DNA from: SXNM01 sp964586155 | GTDB lineage: Bacteria > Myxococcota_A > UBA9042 | DNA length: 64,000 nucleotides | NCBI GenBank assembly: GCA_964586155.1 | Contig: CAZPHC010000007.1 | Location: forward strand, 1 to 64,000 | Direction of reading: 5' to 3' | Part shown: in pieces, positions 8,659 to 16,955 of the stretch | How positions within the stretch are numbered: the first letter of the stretch is position 1 | How the letters are laid out: each line of letters starts with the position of its first letter | The notes under the pieces: model-generated | What the model was told of the DNA's origin: nothing | The model's database searches: none | Seen by the model: the letters and a program-made list of their open reading frames with translations, nothing else | Position numbers and translations under genes: made by a program

Positions 8659-10058
8659 ACATTTCGAGCTCCTGCGCGACGAGCACGGCCCGAGCGCGAC
8701 GGCGTGCGCGCCGGATCGCGGTTGGCCTGACGATGCTCGCCCACGGCATCGTCGTGCTCGCGGCCCCGGTCCGCCCCGCCGCCGCCGGCGAGTCGGGCCG
8801 TCGCGTCGGCGACGAGGACGAGGAGGTCGCGGCCCTGTCGAAGGACGGGACGACGATCGCGCTGCGCAAGGCGGATCGGGTCCGCGTCGTCGACCTGCGC
8901 CAGGGCCGCGTCGGGCCGTCGCGGCTCATCGCGGAGGGGCGGACCCTGCTGTTGTCCGACCAAGCCGGGCCGTTGGTGGCGGTCGACGCAGAGGGGCGGC
9001 GCGCCGAGCGCCTGGACGCCTTCCACGACGGCCCGGCGCGTCTTTGGGTCCGGCTTCCGGCGCACGTCGTCGCCGCGACCATGGACGCCGGTGCGGGCGC
9101 GGTGGTCGTCGCCACCGACGAGGCGGCGCCGGCGACCACAGGCGGGCGCGGCCCGGTGCGGTTGGGCCGCCGCACCTGCCTGCATCGACTCCCCTTCGTC
9201 GGTGGTCAGGCCGTCAGCCACTGCGAGACGCTGCCGACGTCGGCCAAGACGCCGTCGACGCGACCGAAGCTGCTGACGCCGCAGATCGTGCACGGCCACG
9301 CGGACAAGAGCCTGTGGTGGTTGTCGCCACGCTGTACCGAGGCGACGGCGGGCGCTGCGTCGGCCGCGACCGACGGCTGCGAGCCGGGCAGCCGGACGCT
9401 GCGGGTGATTCGGCTCGACGCACAGACCCTGGCCCCCCTGGGCAGCCTCGACACCGCGGCCGACGACGGGCCGGTGTTGCCGGCGTGCGCACAGGCCGCG
9501 ATCCCGGGCCCGCTTCGGGTCGACGTGGGCGACGAGAGCGTGAGCTTCGTCAGCCAGCGCGCCGAAGGCGGCGCCGCCAGCGCGCTGTGGACCCTGCTGC
9601 CGCGGTCGAGCGGGTTGGCCGTGGGCTTGCACTGCCTGCCGGGTGACGGCGACGGCGGCCACGTCGACGCGGTCGGCAACCCCACGCGCGCCCTGATCGG
9701 CGTCGGAAGCACCGCTGTCGCCCTCGACGCGACCCGCGCCGACGGTCAGCTCGCGATTGCGGCGGCCTACGGCGAGGGAGCCGGCGTCTGGCAGGTGGCG
9801 GCTGACGGCGCCCACGCCGCGCTGCAACGCGGACGTCTGCTCGTGGCCTTCGACCGCAACGAGGCGATCGGCGTCGCGACCAGCCGCGGCATCCTCGCGT
9901 CGCGGCCCTCGCGGCTGATCTGGCGCGATTGGGAGCGGGCCATCCGCAGCGCGACCTGGGAGGAGATGGTGGCGGTGCCGCCGCCGCCGGCCGGCCTGGA
10001 CGCCGTGGCTGCGTGGCTCGACGTCGGCCTGCGCTGCGTTGCCGCCCTGCCCCGTTGA
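8655..10058 (+). CDS. Secreted protein of unknown function, coupled to the M81 peptidase
   Basis: I do not recognise a family. The 467-residue product has an Arg-rich N-terminus followed by a hydrophobic segment and PAAAGES at about residues 40-47, which looks like a long signal peptide. The mature part consists of short beta-strand-like stretches (IALRKADRVRVVDL, RTLLLSDQAGPLVAVD, LRVIRLDAQTLAPLG) and resembles a degenerate beta-propeller. It contains several cysteines that could form disulphides. The ATG at 8655 overlaps the peptidase stop by 4 bp, so expression is coupled, and the two proteins may share a pathway. Confidence 0.65.
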   Translation: MNISSSCATSTARARRRARRIAVGLTMLAHGIVVLAAPVRPAAAGESGRRVGDEDEEVAALSKDGTTIALRKADRVRVVDLRQGRVGPSRLIAEGRTLLLSDQAGPLVAVDAEGRRAERLDAFHDGPARLWVRLPAHVVAATMDAGAGAVVVATDEAAPATTGGRGPVRLGRRTCLHRLPFVGGQAVSHCETLPTSAKTPSTRPKLLTPQIVHGHADKSLWWLSPRCTEATAGAASAATDGCEPGSRTLRVIRLDAQTLAPLGSLDTAADDGPVLPACAQAAIPGPLRVDVGDESVSFVSQRAEGGAASALWTLLPRSSGLAVGLHCLPGDGDGGHVDAVGNPTRALIGVGSTAVALDATRADGQLAIAAAYGEGAGVWQVAADGAHAALQRGRLLVAFDRNEAIGVATSRGILASRPSRLIWRDWERAIRSATWEEMVAVPPPPAGLDAVAAWLDVGLRCVAALPR

Positions 10059-10094
10059 GCGCAGACCGCCGCGGCGGCCCGAGCCCTGCGGCCA

Positions 10095-11639
10095 TCACCG
10101 TGCGGCGTCGCCGCGCAGGCGCGCCTCGAGGGCGTCGGCCCGCGCAGGATCACCAGCCGCCCGCCAGGCTTCGGCGCGCAGACGCTCGTTCGGCGCGAAG
10201 TCGGGCACGATCGCGGCGGCCCGGTCGAAGGCTCGCGCCGCGAGCGGAGCGTCTCCTCGGGCCAAGGCGCGCTTGCCGAGCAGGTTCCAGCCGCTGAAGC
10301 CGTCGGGGTGGTCGCGCACGGTCGCCGCCGTCAAGGTGTCATCGTCGCGGAAATCCAAGCCCCGCGCCGCCGATCCGAGCGTCATGGCGCTGATCCAGAC
10401 GACCAGGGCGCCGACGCCGAGACCGCGACGCCCGAGCGTCATCCCGCCGGCGGCCGGGGCCAGGCCCCGGGCCAAGGCCAGCGCGAGGGCCAGCGCTGCG
10501 CCGACGCTGGCGAGGTAGCCAAAACGCTCGGCAGCCCCGACCGGCAGCGGGATCAGCTGCGAGGTCGGCAGCTTCGCGACGATCCAGATCGCGGCGGCCG
10601 CGGCGAGCAGGGGCTGGCGTCGACCCGCCGCGAGGCCCAGCGCGAGCAGCAGCAGCCAGGCGACGCCGGGCCAGAGCTCGGCCTGCGCCAGCGAAAGCAC
10701 GGGCCGCAGCATCGTCTGATCCCAGAACGGCGCCAGCGGCCAGGGCAGCAGCAGCCAGGACGCCTCCTTGCCGAGGATCGCGACGCTCGAGAGCAGCGTC
10801 TGCCAGGGTGTGAGCGCGCCGAAGAACGGCATCGCCGTCGGCTGCACCAGCTGCGCACGAGCCAGCCCCCAGCCGGCGGCGACCAGGGCCATCGCGACCA
10901 GCGTCGGCACCCGGGCGCGCAGCCACGGCCCAAGCGCAGAGCGGTCGGCGCCGACGTCCGTCGGATCCGCCGCGTGGCTGCCCTGCCGCCAACGGGCCCA
11001 AGCGACGACGCCCCAGAGCAGCGGCAAGGACACCGCGCTCTCCTTGGCGCCGAGGCCGAGCGCGAGCAAGGACGCCAGCATCCAGGGCCGGCCGCCGTCG
11101 TCGCGGGTCGCGGCCAACGCCATCGCCGCCAGCGCGCAGAGCCCGGCGAGCAGCTCCGTGCGGTAGGTCACGAGCGTGACGGTCTCGCTGTGGACGGGGT
11201 GGGCCGCCCACCAACTCGCCGCCAGCGCCGCCGCCATCGGGCCCAGGCGCAGGCCACGCAGCGTCACCGCCAGCAGGACGGCGGCGAGCGCATGCAGCAG
11301 CACGTTCACCGCGTGGAAGGCCGCCGGCTGCAGCCCCCAGACGGCGTAGTCGAGCGCCCACGACAGCGTCGCCACCGGCCGCCAGTACGCCGCGTTCAGG
11401 CCGGCGGTCCACGCGTCGCCCTGGTCGGCGGCGAGCGCGTGGGTGGCCGCGCGCCAGGCCGCTGCGAGCGACCGGATCTCGGGGTTGTCGACGACGTTGT
11501 AGGCGTCGTCCATGGCGAAGCCGCATGCGAGCGCGCTGCCACGCGAGGCCAGCGCCACGACCGCGGGCAACAGCAGCCAGCGCCAGGACGCTCCGTGCGT
11601 CGCCGGCGCGCCCCCCAGCGTCGAGGGCGACGGTGTCAC
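10095..11639 (-). CDS. Polytopic TMTC/GT-C-like membrane protein with C-terminal TPR-like tail
   Basis: The 514-residue protein has about ten hydrophobic segments. After the first one comes the acidic loop FAMDDAYNVVDNPEI, then YWRPVATLSWALDYAVWGLQ and HPVHSETVTLVTYRTELL, the signature segments of TMTC and related GT-C glycosyltransferases. The last 70 residues (FSGWNLLGKRALARGDAPLAARAFDRA) look like one or two tetratricopeptide repeats. Family knowledge suggests transfer of a sugar from a lipid-linked donor to periplasmic proteins, but the activity here is inferred. The GTG start at 11639 overlaps the carbamoyltransferase stop (GTGA), so it is the last gene of a coupled three-gene unit. A paralogue lies at 29004-30599. 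Confidence 0.7.
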   Translation of the reverse strand: MTPSPSTLGGAPATHGASWRWLLLPAVVALASRGSALACGFAMDDAYNVVDNPEIRSLAAAWRAATHALAADQGDAWTAGLNAAYWRPVATLSWALDYAVWGLQPAAFHAVNVLLHALAAVLLAVTLRGLRLGPMAAALAASWWAAHPVHSETVTLVTYRTELLAGLCALAAMALAATRDDGGRPWMLASLLALGLGAKESAVSLPLLWGVVAWARWRQGSHAADPTDVGADRSALGPWLRARVPTLVAMALVAAGWGLARAQLVQPTAMPFFGALTPWQTLLSSVAILGKEASWLLLPWPLAPFWDQTMLRPVLSLAQAELWPGVAWLLLLALGLAAGRRQPLLAAAAAIWIVAKLPTSQLIPLPVGAAERFGYLASVGAALALALALARGLAPAAGGMTLGRRGLGVGALVVWISAMTLGSAARGLDFRDDDTLTAATVRDHPDGFSGWNLLGKRALARGDAPLAARAFDRAAAIVPDFAPNERLRAEAWRAAGDPARADALEARLRGDAAR

Positions 11640-13354
11640 GCCCCGGTCGCGGCGGCCAACGAGGGGGTGGCCTTGACGAGCAAGAAGGGCCCGAGCGCCA
11701 GCGCGTCCATATCGGTCGTGAAGTAGCAGCGCAGCGCCTCGGCGACGGTGTTGACCACCGGCTCACCGCGGATGTTGAAGCTGGTGTTGACCAGCACCGG
11801 CACGCCGGTGCGTCGGCCGAAGGCGCTGACGACGTCGTAGTACGGCGCGTTCTGGTCGCGGCGGATGGTCTGCACCCGCGCCGTGCCGTCGACGTGCGTC
11901 ACCGCGCCGAGCTGGGCCCGGCGCTCCATCGGCACGGGGTGGGCTTCGAGCATGTAGGGCGTGCGATGGGCGACGCCGAAGAACGCCTCGGCGTGCTCCT
12001 CGGGCACCACCGGCGCGAACGGGCGGAAGTACTCGCGGAACTTCACGCGGGCGTTGAGCACGTCCTTCATCGACGCGGCCCGCGGATCCGCGAGGATCGA
12101 GCGGTTGCCGAGCGCGCGCGGCCCGTACTCGGCGCGGCCCTGGAACCAGCCGAGGATCTTGCCGTCCGCCAGCAGATCTGCCGCGGCCTCGGCGATCGAC
12201 GCCGGTCGGCTGTAGCTGCACCCCGAGACGCGCAGCACCTCCTCGATCTGGGCGTCGCTGAACTGCGGGCCGAGCGCGTCGGTCTCGGGCTGCGGCTGCC
12301 GCGGCACGTCGCCGAGGCAGTGGCTGACGTAGAGCGCCGCGCCGAGCGCCGTGCCAGCGTCAGAGGCCGCGGGCATGAAGTAGCAGCGCTCGAACCCGGC
12401 CTCGCGCACGATGCGGCCGTTGCCGACGCAGTTCAGCGCCACGCCGCCGGCCATCGCCAGGTGCGTCTCGCCGCTCTTGGCCCGCGCCAGCTTCGCCAGG
12501 TGGACGAGCGCCTCCTCGGTCACGAGCTGCAGCGAGGCCGCGATGTCTTGATGCCGCTCGTCGATCGCCGACTCGGGCACACGCTCGGGTCCGAGCAGCT
12601 GCGCCAACTTGTCGGTGTAGCGCCGACGCCGCGGCAGGAAGTACGAGAAATACGAGAGATCCAGGTCGAAGCCGCCGTCGTGCAGCCGCACCATCGGCCG
12701 CAGCGCGTCGGCGTAGCGCGGCGTGCCGTAGCTGGCCAGGCCCATCACCTTGCCTTCGCCAGAATTGGCCTTGAAGCCGAGGTATTGCGTGATGGCTGCG
12801 TAGAACGAGCCCAGCGAGTGCGGGAACTCGACCTCGAGCAGCGTCTCGATCTCGCGGCCGACGCCGCGGGCGATGTGGGTGCTGGTGCGCTCGCCGTAGC
12901 CGTCGACCGTCAGGATCGCCGACCGCTCGAAATTGCTTCGGAACAGCGCCCCCGCCGCGTGGCAGAGGTGGTGCTGCAAGAAGTGCATCGTCAGGCGGTG
13001 GCCGTCGCGCAGGTGGAAGGTCTGCTCGACGCGATCGACCGAGGCGCCGTCGAAGTGGCGCATCAGGTGGACCGGGACGTTGTAGAGGTATTCGAGGTGA
13101 TCGCGGGGCAGCGCGGCCATGCGGTGGTTGGCCGGCTCGGCGTGGATGCCGGGGTTCCAGAAGAAGGCGACGGCGTCGACGTCCCGCAGCGTCAGGCCGC
13201 CCTCGCGCAGGCACCATTGCACCGCAGCGGCCGGGAAGGACGCGTCGTGCTTCTGCCGCGAGAACCGCTCTTGCTGCACGGCGCCGACGACGACGCCATC
13301 GACCACGAGCGCCGCGGCGGCGTCGTTGCTGAAATTCAATCCGAGCACCTTCAT
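11636..13354 (-). CDS. Carbamoyltransferase, NodU/TobZ/CmcH family
   Basis: The 572-residue protein has both halves of the family. The N-terminal YrdC/Kae1-like part begins MKVLGLNFSNDAAAALV and contains HHLCHAAGALF and SGEGKVMGLASYG. The C-terminal part contains GWFQGRAEYGPRALGNRSI, RPFAPVVPEEH and NTSFNIRGEPVV. Members transfer a carbamoyl group from carbamoyl phosphate, via carbamoyl-adenylate, to hydroxyl groups of sugars, antibiotics or Nod factors; the acceptor here is unknown. The ATG at 13354 overlaps the LysR stop by 4 bp, and its own stop overlaps the GTG of the membrane protein gene. This arrangement suggests decoration of a surface glycan under control of the LysR protein. Confidence 0.88.
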   Translation of the reverse strand: MKVLGLNFSNDAAAALVVDGVVVGAVQQERFSRQKHDASFPAAAVQWCLREGGLTLRDVDAVAFFWNPGIHAEPANHRMAALPRDHLEYLYNVPVHLMRHFDGASVDRVEQTFHLRDGHRLTMHFLQHHLCHAAGALFRSNFERSAILTVDGYGERTSTHIARGVGREIETLLEVEFPHSLGSFYAAITQYLGFKANSGEGKVMGLASYGTPRYADALRPMVRLHDGGFDLDLSYFSYFLPRRRRYTDKLAQLLGPERVPESAIDERHQDIAASLQLVTEEALVHLAKLARAKSGETHLAMAGGVALNCVGNGRIVREAGFERCYFMPAASDAGTALGAALYVSHCLGDVPRQPQPETDALGPQFSDAQIEEVLRVSGCSYSRPASIAEAAADLLADGKILGWFQGRAEYGPRALGNRSILADPRAASMKDVLNARVKFREYFRPFAPVVPEEHAEAFFGVAHRTPYMLEAHPVPMERRAQLGAVTHVDGTARVQTIRRDQNAPYYDVVSAFGRRTGVPVLVNTSFNIRGEPVVNTVAEALRCYFTTDMDALALGPFLLVKATPSLAAATGA

Positions 13355-14334
13355 CGTTTCGCCCCACGCGGCGTGGCGGGCCGCGCCGCGAGCGTAGCGG
13401 GGGACGGCGACGGCGGGAAGGCGTCGGCCGACACGACCGTCGCCGCCGACGCGAGCGAACCTTGCGGCGCGAGGAGCTCGAACAGCCGCCGGCCAGCGCG
13501 TCCGAGCGGACGGTCTGCGCGATGCGCCAGGACCGGCGTGAACGCGAAGCTGCCGCCCTCGATCAGGTCGACGCGGACGAGCCGCCCGGCGGCGACGTCG
13601 TCGGCCACCTGCGGCATCGGCAGCCAGCCGACGCCCAGGCCGAGCAGCAGCGCCTCGCGCTTGGTCGCGAAGTCGCCGAGAAGAAAGCGGCGTCCGGCGC
13701 CGATCGCGTGCCGCGACGGCTCGGGCATCGGCACGCCCGAGTCGTAGACCAGGATCTCGCGGTGACTCGACAGCTCGGCCCGATCCACCGCGACGCGGTG
13801 GGCGAGCGCGTGTCCGGGAGCCGTCACCAGCCACATCTCCACCGGTGCCAGCGGCACGCGGCGCAGATCGCCGCGCGACGAGAGCTCCTTGGTCAGAAGC
13901 AGGTCGGCGTCGATCTCGTCGAAGCGGCGCTCGACGCCCCCGAGCGTGGCCGAGATGATCTCGACGGCCGTGGGCGCGCCCTCCTGGTCGAGCGTCGCGA
14001 TCGCCCGCAGCAGCGGCTGCAATGGCAGCACCGCGTCGACCACGATCGCGAGCCGCGGCTCCCAGCCGACGTCCAGCGCCGACGCCAGGGCGGTCAAACG
14101 GCCCGCAGCCGTCAGCACCGCCCGCGCCTCGGCCAGGACGAGGCGGCCCGCGGGCGTCCACTGCGCGCGCCAGCCGTCGCGGTCGAAGAGCTGGACTCCG
14201 AGGGCGTCCTCGAGCTGACGAACGGCGTAGCTCACGGCCGATTGCGCGCGATGCAGGCGCTTGGCCGCCGCGCTGAAGCCGCCTTCACGGTCGATCGCGT
14301 CGAGGACCTCCATGGCGTCGAGGGTGATCTGCAT
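13351..14334 (-). CDS. LysR-family transcriptional regulator
   Basis: The 327-residue protein has a typical N-terminal winged helix-turn-helix (residues 3-60, with GGFSAAAKRLHRAQSAVSYA as recognition region) and a substrate-binding domain with the usual two-lobe pattern. The last 35 residues are an Ala/Pro-rich extension. It is transcribed divergently from the homogentisate and 4-hydroxyphenylpyruvate dioxygenase genes and overlaps the carbamoyltransferase start by 4 bp (ATGA). By the common LysR rule it may regulate the divergent catabolic genes with a pathway intermediate as ligand, but it also heads the carbamoyltransferase unit. The probable -10 box ends 10 bp before the ATG, so the leader may be almost absent. 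Confidence 0.88.
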   Translation of the reverse strand: MQITLDAMEVLDAIDREGGFSAAAKRLHRAQSAVSYAVRQLEDALGVQLFDRDGWRAQWTPAGRLVLAEARAVLTAAGRLTALASALDVGWEPRLAIVVDAVLPLQPLLRAIATLDQEGAPTAVEIISATLGGVERRFDEIDADLLLTKELSSRGDLRRVPLAPVEMWLVTAPGHALAHRVAVDRAELSSHREILVYDSGVPMPEPSRHAIGAGRRFLLGDFATKREALLLGLGVGWLPMPQVADDVAAGRLVRVDLIEGGSFAFTPVLAHRADRPLGRAGRRLFELLAPQGSLASAATVVSADAFPPSPSPATLAARPATPRGAKR

Positions 14335-14344
14335 GCGCCAAGTC

Positions 14345-14373
14345 TATCTATTTTTCTGAACGAGTCCATCCAA
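14345..14373 (-). promoter_or_regulatory. Probable promoter of the LysR-carbamoyltransferase unit
   Basis: Read on the minus strand, TTGGAT (14373-14368) and TAGATA (14350-14345) are 17 bp apart. The region is clearly richer in A and T than its surroundings. Transcription would start within a few bases of the LysR ATG, so the message could be nearly leaderless. Confidence 0.45.
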
Positions 14374-14386
14374 TCTTTGCGTTGGA
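14369..14386. promoter_or_regulatory. Candidate LysR operator (inverted repeat)
   Basis: TCCAA and TTGGA form an inverted repeat with an 8-bp centre (14369-14373 and 14382-14386), which fits the T-N11..13-A pattern of LysR boxes. It overlaps the proposed -35 box of the lysR gene and lies in the divergent region before the homogentisate dioxygenase gene. Binding there could repress lysR and activate the catabolic genes. Confidence 0.4.
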
Positions 14387-14526
14387 CGCGAATCGAGCTT
14401 CCCGCCAGATTGGGCCTGCGAGGAGGCGACCCGGGGCGGGATCGGGGGTGCGCCCGGCCGTCTGTCGGCAGTGTGGCGACCGCCCCGGGTCGACCTCCTT
14501 GGCCCCCCAACGACCCCGGAGCGACG

Positions 14527-15612
14527 ATGTTCTTCCAGCGAGGCACGGTCACAAGGCAGGTCCACGTCGACATCCCGCACGGGACCGTCGAGGAGGAATA
14601 CGCGCGCGAAGGCTTCTTCGGCCGGACCAGCCACCTCTACCGCAGCCACCCGCCGGTGGACTGGACCGCCATCGACGGCGAGCTGCGGCCGATGTCGATG
14701 GACAGCGCCGCCATCGCGGCCGGCACCTGGCCGGACCAGCGCGTGACGCTGCTGGCCAACGACGACGCGAAGATTGGACTCGGCGCCCTCGACGCGCCCA
14801 TGGAGGCCTGCTTCCGCAACGCCGACGGCGACGAGATCCTCTTCGTCCACCGCGGCGAGGGCCTGATCGAGACCGACTTCGGGCCGCTGACCTTTCGTGC
14901 GGGCCACTACCTGGTGATCCCGCGCGGCACGGTCTACCGGATCGTGCCCGACACGCCGACGCGCATCCTCTTCATCGAGACCCGCGGCGAGGTGAAGATC
15001 CCCGATCGCGGCCTGATCGGCCAACACGCCCTGTTCGACCCCGGCGTGCTCGAGGTGCCGACACCGGCAGCGCCGGCCGACGCGGATCGCCCGTGGCAGC
15101 TGCGGATCAAGCGGCGCGATCGCTACTCCACCGTCACCTACCCGCACCACCCGATCACGACCGTCGGTTGGCGCGGCGAGCTCACGGTCTGGCGCCTGCA
15201 TGTCGACGACATCCGCCCGATCGCCTCGGAGCGCTACCACCTGCCGCCGACGGCCCACGCGACCTTCGTCGCCGACGGCGTCGTCATCTGCAGCTTCCTG
15301 CCGCGGCCGCTCGAGACGGGCGATCCGGGCGCGCTCAAGGTGCCGTTCTACCACAGCAACATCGACTACGACGAAGTGCTCTTCTACCACGCAGGCCAGT
15401 TCTTCAGCCGCGAGGGCATCGGCGCCGGGATGCTGACGTTCCACCCCCAGGGCATCCACCACGGGCCGCAGCCCGGCGCGGTCGACGCGGCTCGCGACAA
15501 GACGCGCACCGACGAGGTCGCGGTCATGATCGACACGCGGCGCCCGCTCGAGGCGACCGCAGCCGCCGAATCGCTCGCCAACCCCGACTACTGGCGCAGC
15601 TGGGGGGCCTGA
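14527..15612 (+). CDS. hmgA: Homogentisate 1,2-dioxygenase (short bacterial form)
   Basis: The 361-residue protein is a cupin-fold dioxygenase of the homogentisate family. It shows a first cupin-like part (EILFVHRGEGLIETDFGPL, then GHYLVIPRGTVYRI) and a second with the presumed iron ligands His276 and Glu283 in FYHSNIDYDEVLFY and a His in the HHGP motif at 311-314. It is shorter than the eukaryotic enzyme (about 445 residues), as in several bacterial forms. It opens the aromatic ring of homogentisate to maleylacetoacetate in tyrosine and phenylalanine breakdown. 4-hydroxyphenylpyruvate dioxygenase, the preceding step, follows 61 bp downstream. No fumarylacetoacetase or isomerase gene is present in the window. 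Confidence 0.9.
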   Translation: MFFQRGTVTRQVHVDIPHGTVEEEYAREGFFGRTSHLYRSHPPVDWTAIDGELRPMSMDSAAIAAGTWPDQRVTLLANDDAKIGLGALDAPMEACFRNADGDEILFVHRGEGLIETDFGPLTFRAGHYLVIPRGTVYRIVPDTPTRILFIETRGEVKIPDRGLIGQHALFDPGVLEVPTPAAPADADRPWQLRIKRRDRYSTVTYPHHPITTVGWRGELTVWRLHVDDIRPIASERYHLPPTAHATFVADGVVICSFLPRPLETGDPGALKVPFYHSNIDYDEVLFYHAGQFFSREGIGAGMLTFHPQGIHHGPQPGAVDAARDKTRTDEVAVMIDTRRPLEATAAAESLANPDYWRSWGA

Positions 15613-15673
15613 GCGCCGTCCCGTCCGCCCCAGGGCGGCCACGTCCCGGTCCTGACGACCTAGGAGGCAACCG

Positions 15674-16729
15674 ATGCAGACCCCGACCACGCCTGGCTCG
15701 ACCAACCCGCTCGCGATGCGCGGCATCGATTTCGTCGTCTACGCGGCACCCGACGCCGCGTTGTTCCTGCCGCTGTTCTCGGGCTTCGGCCTGAGCTGCG
15801 GCAAGGTCACCGCCAGCGGCGACGTCGACGTCTGGCGGTGCCGCGACGTCACCTTCCTGGTGGACCGCAAGCCGGGCGGCTTCGCTGCGCAGTTCGTCGC
15901 TGCGCACGGGCCGTCGATCCCGGCGATGGGCTGGCGGGTCGATGACGCCCGCTTCGCGTACGAAGAGGCCGTGCGCCGTGGCGCTGTACCCTACACCGGC
16001 GAGCTCGGGGCCAAGACGATCGACGCGCCGGCCATCATCGGCATCGGCGGCAGCCTGATCTACTTCGTCGACGACTGGAGCGACGGCCAGGGCTGGCGCG
16101 CGGAGCTGGCGCCGCATCCGAGCCCGGTCCTGGCCCAGGATCGCGGCTTCTACGCGGTGGATCACCTCACCAACAACGTGCCGAAGGGCACGATGGCGAC
16201 GTGGCGGGCGTTCTACCGCGATGTGTTCGGCTTCACCGACGTCCGGACCTTCGACATTCGAGGCGAGAAGACCGGGCTGCAATCCTACGCGCTTCGCTCA
16301 CCAGACGGCAGCTTCTGCATCCCGATCAACGAGGGCTCGGAGGACAAGAGCCAGATCGAGGAGTACCTGCGCGAGTACCAGGGTGCCGGTGTCCAGCACA
16401 TCGCGCTGATCTGCGACGATCTCCTCGGCAGCCTCGACGCGATGGCCGGCTGCGGCATCGAGACCCTCGACATCGAGCCGAGCTACTACGACAGCGTGTT
16501 CGACCGCGTGCCCGGCGTGGTCGAGGATCCGGCCCGGATCGCCCGGCACCAGGTGCTGGTCGACGGCGACGACGAGGGCTACCTGCTGCAGATCTTCACG
16601 CGCAACGTCATCGGCCCCATCTTCTTCGAGCTCATCCAGCGGAGGAATCATTTGAGCTTTGGCGAGGGCAACTTCGGCGCGCTCTTCCGCAGCATCGAGC
16701 GTGACCAGGAGCGCCGCGGCGTGCTGTGA
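15674..16729 (+). CDS. hppD: 4-hydroxyphenylpyruvate dioxygenase
   Basis: The 351-residue protein has the length of bacterial HPPD and the two-domain vicinal-oxygen-chelate fold. The three iron ligands are visible: His164 in VDHLTNNV, His242 in VQHIALIC and Glu319 in FFELIQRR. The C-terminal GEGNFGALFRSIERDQ is also conserved. The enzyme converts 4-hydroxyphenylpyruvate to homogentisate, the substrate of the preceding gene product. The start at 15674 has an excellent site (TAGGAGG, 7 nt upstream). With hmgA it forms an operon divergent from the LysR gene. Confidence 0.94.
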   Translation: MQTPTTPGSTNPLAMRGIDFVVYAAPDAALFLPLFSGFGLSCGKVTASGDVDVWRCRDVTFLVDRKPGGFAAQFVAAHGPSIPAMGWRVDDARFAYEEAVRRGAVPYTGELGAKTIDAPAIIGIGGSLIYFVDDWSDGQGWRAELAPHPSPVLAQDRGFYAVDHLTNNVPKGTMATWRAFYRDVFGFTDVRTFDIRGEKTGLQSYALRSPDGSFCIPINEGSEDKSQIEEYLREYQGAGVQHIALICDDLLGSLDAMAGCGIETLDIEPSYYDSVFDRVPGVVEDPARIARHQVLVDGDDEGYLLQIFTRNVIGPIFFELIQRRNHLSFGEGNFGALFRSIERDQERRGVL

Positions 16730-16816
16730 GCGCGCTCGGTGCGGGCCTGCCGCGACGCCGAGAGCGCAGAACGCTCGACGCGGCGGCCAACCCCATCCCC
16801 GCCGGTCGATTTTGTC

Positions 16817-16845
16817 TTGTCGCCGCGTGATTGTGGTGCTACGCA
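16817..16845 (+). promoter_or_regulatory. Possible promoter of the RRM protein gene
   Basis: TTGTCG (16817-16822) and TACGCA (16840-16845) are 17 bp apart. The -10 match is weak. If used, the leader would be about 100 nt long and contain the hairpin at 16918-16937. Confidence 0.3.
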
Positions 16846-16917
16846 GGCGCGGGAGTCTGTAGGCAGACCACGCCCGCGAGCGACATCCGCTCCAGGGTGT
16901 GGTCCCATGAACCGGAG

Positions 16918-16937
16918 ATCGCCGCAGAAGCGGCGAT
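16918..16937 (+). promoter_or_regulatory. Hairpin in the leader of the RRM protein gene
   Basis: ATCGCCGC and GCGGCGAT form a perfect 8-bp stem closed by an AGAA tetraloop, 18 nt before the ATG. A second pairing, GACCAC with GTGGTC, can form just upstream (16866-16904). The start has only a weak ribosome binding site, so the structure could control translation, possibly by the protein itself. Confidence 0.5.
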
Positions 16938-16955
16938 GTAGAGACGAGATCATCC

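Noticed and set aside
8517..9827. Long minus-strand frame opposite the secreted protein gene
   Set aside because: No family, no ribosome binding site; it spans the overlap of two supported genes.
11525..13747. Long plus-strand open frame opposite the carbamoyltransferase and LysR genes
   Set aside because: Composition and lack of recognisable domains mark it as an antisense shadow.
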